From Dolomedes plantarius (lineage: Eukaryota > Arthropoda > Arachnida > Araneae > Dolomedidae): 64,000 bases of DNA. Below, one piece after another: positions 55,549 to 64,000 of the stretch. The stretch lies in the NCBI GenBank assembly GCA_907164885.2, contig OU015493.1:126221570-126285569 (forward strand), given 5' to 3'. Within the stretch, counting starts at the first letter, position 1; every line of letters starts with the position of its first letter. The translations under genes and the position numbers were made by a program. The notes beneath the pieces were generated by a model. That model was given only the letters and a program-made list of their open reading frames with translations, made no database searches and was not told the DNA's origin.

Positions 55549-57600
55549 AGCTAATCGCTAAGAGCTACAAGTAATCGGCGAGCCCGCCCAGCGTCTATGA
55601 TGAGAAGGTTGTAATGATGCAGTGCGCCCGATGCTAGATGACAGAGAGATACAACCGTGCAATAATCAATGACCAGCAGTGAGCCAAGATAATCGCTAAG
55701 AGCTACAAGTAATCGGCGAGCCCTCCCAGCGTCTATGATGAGAAGGTTGTTACGATGCAGTGAGCCCGATGCCTAGATGACAGAGAGATACAACCGTGCA
55801 ATAATCAATGACCAGCAGTGAGCCAAGATAATCGCTAAGAGCTACAAGTAATCGGCGAGCCCGCCCAGCGTCTATGATGAGAAGGTTGTTACGATGCAGT
55901 GCGCCCGATGCCTAGATGACAGAGAGATACAAACGTGCAATAATCAATGACCAGCAGTGAGCCAAGATAATCGCTAAGAGCTATAAGTAATCGGCGAGCC
56001 CTCCCAGCGTCTATGATGAGAAGGTTGTTACGATGCAGTGAGCCCGATGCCTAGATGACAGAGAGATACAACCGTGCAATAATCAATGACCAGCAGTCAG
56101 CCAAGATAATCGCTAAGAGCTACAAGTAATCGGCGAGCCCGCCCAGCGTCTATGATGAGAAGGTTGTTACGATGCAGTGCGCCCGATGCCTAGATGACAG
56201 AGAGATACAACCGTGCAATAATCAATGACCAGCTTTGAGCCAAGATAATCCCTAAGAGCTACAAGTAATCGGCGAGCCCGCCCAGCGTCTATGATGAGAA
56301 GGTTGTTACGATGCAGTGCGCCCGATGCCTAGATGACAGAGAGATACAACCGTGCAATAATCAATGACCAGCAGTGAGCCAAGATAATCGCTAAGAGCTA
56401 CAAGTAATCGGCGAGCCCGCCCAGCGTCTATGATGAGAAGGTTGTTACGATGCAGTGCGCCCGATGCCTAGATGACAGAGAGATACAAACGTGCAATAAT
56501 CAATGACCAGCAGTGAGCCAAGATAATCGCTAAGAGCTACAAGTAATCGGCGAGCCCGCCCAGCGTCTATGATGAGAAGGTTGTTACGATGCAGTGCGCC
56601 CGATGCCTAGATGACAGAGAGATACAACCGTGCAATAATCAATGACCAGCAGTGAGCCAAGATAATCGCTAAGAGCTACAAGTAATCGGCGAGCCCGCCC
56701 AGCGTCTATGATGAGAAGGTTGTTACGATGCAGTGCGCCCGATGCCTAGATGACAGAGAGATACAAACGTGCAATAATCAATGACCAGCAGTGAGCCAAG
56801 ATAATCGCTAAGAGCTATAAGTAATCGGCGAGCCCTCCCAGCGTCTATGATGAGAAGGTTGTTACGATGCAGTGAGCCCGATGCCTAGATGACAGAGAGA
56901 TACAACCGTGCAATAATCAATGACCAGCAGTCAGCCAAGATAATCGCTAAGAGCTACAAGTAATCGGCGAGCCCGCCCAGCGTCTATGATGAGAAGGTTG
57001 TTACGATGCAGTGCGCCCGATGCCTAGATGACAGAGAGATACAACCGTGCAATAATCAATGACCAGCTTTGAGCCAAGATAATCCCTAAGAGCTACAAGT
57101 AATCGGCGAGCCCGCCCAGCGTCTATGATGAGAAGGTTGTTACGATGCAGTGCGCCCGATGCCTAGATGACAGAGAGATACAACCGTGCAATAATCAATG
57201 ATCAGCTTTGAGCCAAGATAATCCCTAAGAGCTACAAGTAATCGGCGAGCCCGCCCAGCGTCTATGATGAGAAGGTTGTTACGATTCAGTGCGCCCGATG
57301 CCTAGATGACAGAGAGATACAACCGTGCAATAATCAATGATCAGCTTTGAGCCAAGATAATCCCTAAGAGCTACAAGTAATCGGCGAGCCCGCCCAGCGT
57401 CTATGATGAGAAGGTTGTTACGATTCAGTGCGCCCGATGCCTAGATGACAGAGAGATACAACCGTGCAATAATCAATGACCAGCAGTGAGCCAAGATAAT
57501 CGCCAAGAGCTACAAGCAATCGGCGAGCCCGCCCAGCATCTATGATGAGGACGTTATTACGATGCAGCGCGCCCGATGCCTAGATGACAGAGCTACAACT
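55549..57600 (+). repeat. 139-bp tandem satellite, about 15 units
   Basis: The word AGTAATCGGCGAG recurs at 55570, 55708, 55847, 55986, 56125, 56264, 56403, 56542, 56681, 56820, 56959, 57098, 57237 and 57376, with a variant at 57515. The period is 139 bp (first step 138). Variants (CTCCCAG for CGCCCAG, AGCTTTGAG for AGCAGTGAG, AAACGTG for AACCGTG, CTATAAG) recur in the same order 834 bp (six units) apart. GC content is higher than the surroundings. No coding frame. Confidence 0.97.
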
Positions 57601-57780
57601 GTGCAAGAAGCAACGACCAGCAGTAAGCCCCACAGCCAGCGCCCGGCACTAGGAGACAGATCCGGATGAAGCAAGAGCCCGATGCTTAGCTGACCAATGT
57701 TGAAAGAGTCAACATCAACTGCCAGAGATATACATTCGAGTAACAATCAACAATCAGCAGTGGAGGTACAGTACCTTTCC
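57601..57780 (+). repeat. degenerate edge of the 139-bp satellite
   Basis: Recognisable words (CCCGATGC, ACCAGCAGT, CAATCAACAATCAGCAGTGG) persist with growing divergence, as expected at the old end of an array. Confidence 0.65.
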
Positions 57781-58675
57781 GTTCCATGTAAAATCATTGC
57801 TTTAGATTAACGTAATCATTAATAGCTTATTAATATAGAGCGCAGTTGAGCAGTAATCTCCTAACAGAAATTAGCGGGTTACTAATTGATAATTCGTAAA
57901 GGCGCATTAGATAGTATAATAGTGAAGAATTATTATGTCAGTAAAGAGAGACCGGATATTATGAGTAATATTGATGAATTATTATGTGAGTAAATTGAGC
58001 TAGGTTAATATGAGTGATATTGATGAATCATTAGCATGTCAGTAAATTGAGTCAGGTTAATATGAATTATATTTATAATTTATTATCATGTCAGTATATT
58101 GAATGTCAGTATATGCTATTAAAATGATTTTTTTGACAGCATTTCCTTTTTTATTGCTACATGAGTCAAATGGCTTGTATATTTGTTCAGTGTATCACAG
58201 ATGGCATTCCAATAGCGTATCAACGTTATTAACTAAACTGATATGGCGTAAGAGTTTGCGGATCAATTATAATATCGTTCGTATGTTTTACACATAGCAG
58301 CCTGCTCAAACTCATCGTTCTGACAAGGGTATTGGGTTTTGCTTCTTTGTTAACATTATAACCCAGGTCTATATCCTGTTATTTTCCAAATACCTTGAAA
58401 AATGAAATAAAAGTGGATAATGGGGATTTAAAATCTCCCTTTTTTTGCCCATATAAGTGGATAATATAGTTAATAGGATGTGATCCCGTTAACCCTGAAC
58501 ATTTAATGATACACAACGGTACAGTGGTATATCTTGGAGCTCCGTGTGCTTTTTTTCTTGAAAATCGTATATGTGGTCTGTCAACAGGATGATACATGCG
58601 CTTTAGTTTATCTTTATTGTACCGTCCGTTGCGATTAAAAGCATTTCCTCATATATATATGAGGAAATACTAATC

Positions 58676-58680
<5 letters not shown>
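57781..58680. other. unannotated DNA with a small local repeat
   Basis: Between 57940 and 58110 the block ATTGATGAAT-TATTA-TGTCAGTA-AATTGAG recurs three to four times at intervals of about 65 bp. No gene is seen. Confidence 0.55.
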
Positions 58681-58740
<60 letters not shown>

Positions 58741-58770
58741 CTATATATATATATATGTGTGTGTGTGTGT
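58681..58770. repeat. (AT)n(GT)n microsatellite
   Basis: About 55 bp of AT followed by GT/TATA runs. Confidence 0.9.
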
Positions 58771-60400
58771 GATAATAACGGCCCATCATTATATATCTAA
58801 AGCGTATTTAAAATTATCCTGTTAATAAAGCACAACCCCTTTTCTAAAATTGCAACCTAAAAGTAAAATAAGATAATTTATCGTAGCCCTGCTGATCATG
58901 ATACAGGCATGTGAAGTAGCTGAACTCAATAACATCCCCAGATATGAGTGTTAGAAGTTATGAGATTCCGAATGTCAGTATAGTGTCAAAATTCTTGAAG
59001 AGCCCTCGAACCACTCTGAATTTATGGGTTCTGTAACGTCAAAAACCACACTTTGCAAGAACTTTATGGCCACTTATCCTGCAATAAGGTCTTTAGGTCG
59101 CGGTTCTAACAAGCGCGGGATCTAGCAGTAAAGTCCCCGGGCAAAAACTTAAGTGGACACGTGAACTCCACGAATCTAAAGTCGCCCAATTAAAATATTA
59201 AGTAGTCTAGGCCCTCTGGCGTCAATATCGCAAAGCACTCATTTACTATTTGCGTGAACAAAATTTTTTTGTCTCTTGGTGTCTAACTCTCGTTGCTGTC
59301 GGACCTGCGGTCCGCTTCTGTCTTGTAATGTAATCCGTGCCCCGTCAGGCCAAGTCATGTGGCCACTGCAGCTAACGCCTTCAAATAAATAAAGCAAGTC
59401 TTCGAAATTGTGGATTCCATCAATGGCTCCATGTGTGCGTGTATCGCCTAACGTTCGTAAGTGATTCCCTGGATCTACAATTCGCTCGACTGCATCACAC
59501 CTTCGTGCCGGCTACGCCTCCGATTAGTGCTATGCCTCTCCTCAACGGCGTGAGGTACGGGGCATCACAAGAGTCGTCTGGACCCCTGCGTGGGAAGAGA
59601 AAGTGTTTTTTTACGTTCGGCGTTTTTCACCCCCCGCCAAATCTGAAGAGTGTTTTGTTTACGTTGTGAACGTCGTTCCAGATCATCGCAGTATATTCGC
59701 CTAGTGCTCGAATAAGTATTTACACCGTGTGGTGAATTTTACTTCAATCTTCAGTGTGGTGAATTTTACCGCATAAAAGTATTGTGCTTTCGTCAGCTTC
59801 CCACAATGCCACAGTGGGTTTTGAATTACTCCAATCGTGAAAATTCTACTACTAAAATATGTTGTGCTCCAATCTTAAAAAATTTGTGCAGTTACTCCAT
59901 CTGGTTTTAGTGTTTGAAAATTCGTGCTTGATCGTTCCTTTAGTGTGTTTTTTGTCGATACGACTTGTGTTCTACATTGCATCTGGTTTTTGCTGCAACG
60001 GGAAGAAAATTGTGTAAAACGCCAGCTGCTTGTTCCTGGGCTACCATATCAGACTTCATTTCGTCAGAACTTTTTGCAAATTGAAAAAATGTGTCATCAT
60101 CTTTTAAGAGTCATCACTTTGAGTTTCGTACTTATGTACTCAGTGTGTGTACTGCCCTGCAAGGAGATGAAAACAAGTGGTGTGCAGTTTTGGTTCAATG
60201 TGCCTTCATTCCAACGTATACATCAAGAAAAAATTTTGTTTTTGAAATTAAAATGTTCACTTTAAAAGAAGTTAAAGGTAGGTCAGAAAAAATAAGAAAA
60301 TGAAAATGATCTAATTGATTTAGAGTGATGATATTTTATTGTTGTACGGTATTTATGTGAGTGATATTTATATTATTGAAAGTTTTTATGTAATATATTG
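58771..60400 (+). other. probable 5' LTR and leader of gypsy element 2 (boundaries unresolved)
   Basis: A GC-richer block at about 59270-59400 with AATAAATAAAGC (59383-59394) looks like an LTR polyadenylation region, and about 1 kb of leader follows before gag. The 3' LTR is outside the window, so the LTR limits cannot be set by comparison. No resemblance to the LTR of element 1 is visible. Confidence 0.35.
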
Positions 60401-61494
60401 ATGTTTTTACGTTCTGGAAAATTACTAATCATGTACGAGAGTGAAGAAACGATACCCCCTACCAATGCTCAATTACCAAATGTAACCGGCGAGAGTTATC
60501 CAATCGAGCCTAAATCAGTAATTACTAGCACTAGTAATGTAATACCCCCTATCTATGTCGACATACCAAATGTAATGGATCAAAGTACTTCAATGGAACC
60601 TAAATTAGTAGCCGCCAGCACCAGTACTGAATTAAAAATGCTTAGTACTGCTGAACAGCACATTATTAGTTTTGATGCCGAAGCTGGCATGAATCTGGAT
60701 TCATGACTAAACTATTTTAACCGAAAGTGTCAGGAAAGTAGTAAAAATGAGGAATGGAAAATAAATTACTTAAGTAAATATTTAAAGGGGAAAGCACTTA
60801 CTGTTTTTATTAATTCTTGTTTAGATATTCAAAATTGGGAAGAATTATGTTTCATTTTGACGGAAAATTTCATAGAAGTCAATGTAGCCTCATTTAGCGA
60901 GTTCACTAATCTTAAATTAAAGGAGGCTAAAGGGGTTACTGATTATTTCCATAAGAAATTGGCTTGTGGTCGAAAGCTGGGGTTATCAAACAGTCTATTA
61001 ATGGAGGGTTTAACTGATGGTCTTCCTCCAAATCTTCAACAGTTGATGGCGCTTAGTCCTCCTGCTACCCCAACAGCATGGCTCACTTTAATGTCTAAAT
61101 TACTTAAAAGTCAAGAGACACATGCTGAATCTAACAGTCCCAGACCTCAACAAGCAAATAATTTCAGTACTAGAACTCCACAAAATAACAGATTTAATTT
61201 TAGACCTGGATTTCAACGACCACCATATTATAGAAATTTCAACAGTCGCAATCTAAATAATTTCAATAACCATTATTAGAGATTTCAAACCCCAAGAACT
61301 CAATATAATGTCCATTCCCAAACTCAACTGCCTCCAGTCTATGTAGAGAATGTACAGGGAGAGGAATACTGAATGCATATCATTGGGTGCAGACGTGCCC
61401 CTTTCGAAATGCACTTAGTAATCCGATGGCTCCTCAAGTAGTGGAAAACACTGAGAGTCAGATACCTAACCTTACTGATGACACACAGATTTGA
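60401..61494 (+). pseudogene. Gag of gypsy element 2, broken
   Basis: The frame opens at ATG 60401 with a short helical start. A polar linker containing two similar blocks follows (PPTNAQLPNVTGES and PPIYVDIPNVMDQS), then the capsid. TGA at 60704-60706 interrupts the capsid where relatives of the W-L-x-x-F motif have tryptophan. The capsid continues in the same frame (60857-61279) with TWLTLMS-type helices and an asparagine/arginine-rich tail (RNFNSRNLNNFNNHY). That tail replaces the canonical CCHC knuckle of element 1. TAG at 61277 and a shift near 61340 follow. The C-x2-C-x9-H-x4-C finger with YHW at 61342-61398 matches element 1. The last stop, TGA 61492-61494, is followed by CAATTA as in element 1 and is likely ancestral, unlike the others. 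Confidence 0.85.
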
Positions 61495-61515
61495 CAATTA
61501 AACGTATCCGGATAC
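61492..61515 (+). promoter_or_regulatory. putative gag-pol readthrough signal, element 2
   Basis: TGA CAA TTA, three bases, then GTATCCGGATAC at 61504-61515. Here the palindrome extends to 16 bp (61502-61517). Same spacing as in element 1. Confidence 0.55.
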
Positions 61516-64000
61516 GTAAATAAGAGACCAATTCCTTGTGTGATAGATACTGGTAGCTCCTTGTGTATCATCCCGTCGATTTTGACAACACAACATAGAC
61601 TAAAAACACAGACGTCAGAAAGACTTTTAGTAAAACAAGCGAAAGGCCTTTTCCAATTAAAGAGATCATGTTTCATTAACTTATGCATAGGAAATGTAAC
61701 TAAAAAGGTAAAAATGTATGTTATAGACAGTGATTTACCTTATATAATCCTGGGATTGCCAGAGTGTGGACAATTTCAAACAAACATTGATTGTAATTCT
61801 ATGCAAATTTATCAAAATGGACTAATAATTCCAAGTAATAACATGTTTATGTGTACACCAATGTCATTTCATATTAATAATAATGAGTCCAAATATGTAA
61901 ATCTTAAACCAAATGTAAGTCAAAATGTAAACAATGTAGGCACTGAGTTGGTTCACATTCCTCTGACCTCTGAAAACAATTCTGAAATTTTCCAGACTGT
62001 CAATAGAGAGAATGGTGAACTCAATTCTTTACAGTATAAATACTCGCATATATTTTCTAAGTATGATATAGGTTTAATTAGGGTTGAACCCCAGCGTATT
62101 AGACTTACGCCTGAGCTTCCTGTGTCCTTAAGACCTTATCGTACTTCTCCTAAAGAAGAAGAGGAAATAAAAAACCAAGTTGAGAAATTGTTACAAGCAG
62201 GTATTATAAGAGAAAGTAGCAGCTCATACTCGTCTCTAGTCACTTTGTCTTTTAAGCGTGACGAAGGCAAGCGTACAAGATTGTGCATAGATTTTAGAAA
62301 ATTAAATGCAATTACCAAAACAGATGCTGAGCCTTTACCCCGAATAGATTGCCTATTAGACAAATTAAGTCAAGCTAAAATATTTTCAACACTAAATTTA
62401 ACTTCAGGCTACTGGTATATTCCAATTCACCCTCAGGATATTGAAAAACTTGCCTTTGCAACAAGTTTTGGATTATTTGAATGGCTTCGTCTACCTTTTG
62501 GCTTAAAAAATGCCCCAGGAATCTTTAACAGAACCATTCGTAGAATTTTGGCTAAATATAAGATTAACTTTGCTTATAACTATTTCGATGATGATATTAT
62601 TTTTTCTTCATCTGAAGAGGAGCATTGGCAACACATACAACAAATTTTTGAAATCTGTAAGAAAGAAAACATTAAACTTAAATTATCTAAATGTGTGTTC
62701 GCCAAAGACAAAATTAATTTTCTTGGTTATGAAGTTCAACAAGGAAAAATTACTCCAGATAATACCAACATTGATAGTATTCAGAAGTTACAACCCCCTA
62801 AGAACATAAAGGAGTTGCAACGTTTCTTAGGATCTATCAATGTATATAATAAGTTTATTCCTAAGTATGCTCAAATTCGGTATCCATTAAATAGACTTTT
62901 GAAAAAAATTGTTAAGTGGAATTGGACAGAAGAATGCCAGAGTGCATTCGAAAAATTAAAACATGTGTCAATTTCTAAACCTGTTCTTCAATTATATGAT
63001 CCTAAATTACCATGTCATGTATATGTTGATGCCTCAAAAAATGCAGTTGGAGCTGTGTTGAAACAGCCTGATGCCTCTAATATATTACATCCTGTTGCAT
63101 ATCATTCAAGGACTTTACGTAATTATGAACAAAATTATGCTATCACGGAATTGAAATGTTTGTCGATTGTGGATGCTTTAGACAAATTCTACTATTATCT
63201 CCATGGCCAAAAATTTGTCATTCATACTGACCATGCGGCTCTTGTTTGGCTCAAAAATGTAAAAAATCTAAGAGGTCAGTTATTCCGCTGGTCCTTAAAA
63301 CTCAGTATGTTTGATTATGAAATCAAATACCAAAAAGGCTTCACAAATGTCGAAGCTGATATGCTCTCAAGGCATTCTGTTTCCCAACATCTTCAACATA
63401 CTGTACATTTATTAGACCTGGATGAAAATAAAACACAACAGAAAAATGACAACCTTCATGATCCAAAGTATCAAGAGATAAATGATATAATCATATTAAA
63501 AAGAAAAAATCTACATAAAATTGTTGTTCCTATGTCACTACGTTTAAAATTATTGCAAAAGTGTCACGATCAATTTGGTCATCCTGGTGTACAAAAAATG
63601 CTAAATTTGATTAGCCCTCAGTATTATTAGCCTCATCACTGAGGATATTGCAAAGTTTGTCAAACACTGTGTAACATGCCAATTTAACAAGAAATCAAAA
63701 TTAAAAAAATTTGGACTTATGCAAATTGTACCTCCAACAGATAAACCTTTTGAATGTATTTCTGTTGATACTGTCGGTGGCTTTAACTATTATAATTCTA
63801 CAAAAAAAAATATCTCCACATTGCAATAGACCATGCAACAAGATATGTGTGGGTATTTCCCTCTAAAAGTGTCACCACAGAAAGTTATGCCAACTGCCTT
63901 AAGCAAATATTCCAAGTTCAGGTACCAGAGAAAATTCTAACGGATAGGAATGCAGCCTTTACTTCCTCACGATTCAGGAGATTCCTTCAAAATTATAATG
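61495..64000 (+). pseudogene. Pol of gypsy element 2: protease, RT, RNase H and partial integrase
   Basis: In frame after the TGA: protease VIDTGSSLCII at about 61546-61580. RT has LPFGLKNAPGIFN and YFDDD (catalytic aspartates kept; the next residue is D instead of I/L). RNase H has YVDASKNAVGAVL and HTDHAALVWLK. About 700 codons are open to 63630. Integrase starts with the HHCC finger (FGHPGVQ), but TAG at 63628-63630 replaces a tryptophan codon and a small deletion shifts the frame. A further A-run shift lies near 63800. The core motifs SVDTVGG and ILTDRNAAF are still recognisable to the window end. Same domain order as element 1; amino-acid similarity is clear across RT and RNase H. Confidence 0.9.

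Larger units (their letters stand above)
60401..64000 (+). mobile_element. Ty3/gypsy-type LTR retrotransposon 2, decayed and cut by the window edge
   Basis: gag and pol are clearly related to element 1 at 41.1-47.9 kb, but diverged. At least two stops and a shift break gag, and a stop plus two shifts break integrase. The 3' part is outside the window. Confidence 0.9.

Noticed and set aside
55549..57600. Regular repeats resembling a CRISPR array
   Set aside because: The whole 139-bp unit repeats without unique spacers, the genome is eukaryotic and no cas gene is present; it is a tandem satellite.
60704..60706. TGA within gag of element 2 as another recoding stop
   Set aside because: Element 1 has sense sequence in the capsid here and the context is not CAR-YYA; a mutated tryptophan codon is simpler.

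Overview
The window looks like animal nuclear DNA, most likely from an arthropod and probably a chelicerate such as a spider. It is AT-rich, has no operons, and is crowded with Tc1/mariner, pogo, hAT, PIF/Harbinger, Helitron, SINE, LINE, Penelope-like and Ty3/gypsy-type sequences, long (AT)n tracts and one eukaryotic tRNA gene. The chelicerate guess rests on the general look of the transposases and is inference only. Host content is small: a tRNA-Glu(CTC) gene at 16529-16600 and one probable protein-coding first exon on the minus strand (12008-12226; signal peptide, calsequestrin/thioredoxin-like start, canonical GTGAGT splice donor).

Layout. 1-9.5 kb: mostly unannotatable AT-rich DNA with a complete hAT MITE (8-bp target duplication), a tRNA-derived SINE and the first of three palindromic MITEs. 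9.5-16.6 kb: two compact Helitrons, a second hAT-like MITE, the host exon, Penelope-like and LINE remnants, a foldback MITE and the tRNA gene. 17.8-24.2 kb: a three-level nest (an intact Tc1-like element inside a PIF/Harbinger-like element inside another Tc1-like element), then a deleted mariner. 25.2-31.0 kb: a complete LTR retrotransposon with identical 596-bp LTRs and a 4-bp target duplication. It encodes one 634-aa protein and no protease, reverse transcriptase or integrase. 32.6-39.1 kb: a SINE split by a long-TIR element that carries a palindromic MITE, a deleted pogo/Tigger element, a decayed Tc1 element, pogo-type MITEs and a 63-bp minisatellite, with (AT)n tracts between. 41.1-47.9 kb: a nearly intact Ty3/gypsy element inserted in an (AT)n tract. 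48.3-54.3 kb: a Tigger remnant, a decayed Tc1 with DD36E spacing, and a minus-strand Helitron with two copies of its 5' terminus. 55.5-57.6 kb: a 139-bp tandem satellite with higher-order structure. 60.4-64.0 kb: a related, decayed Ty3/gypsy element cut by the window edge.

The most interesting signals are these. (1) Both gypsy elements end gag with TGA followed by CAATTA, a STOP-CAR-YYA leaky context, then a 12-bp perfect palindrome GTATCCGGATAC at identical spacing, with protease-pol continuing in the same frame. This suggests stop-codon readthrough as the Gag-Pol expression strategy. (2) The recent LTR element with a single gag-N-terminus-like, strongly basic 634-aa protein looks like a young non-autonomous family. 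(3) The nested insertions have traceable order. I ran no searches; family calls come from motifs, terminal repeats and target duplications read by eye.
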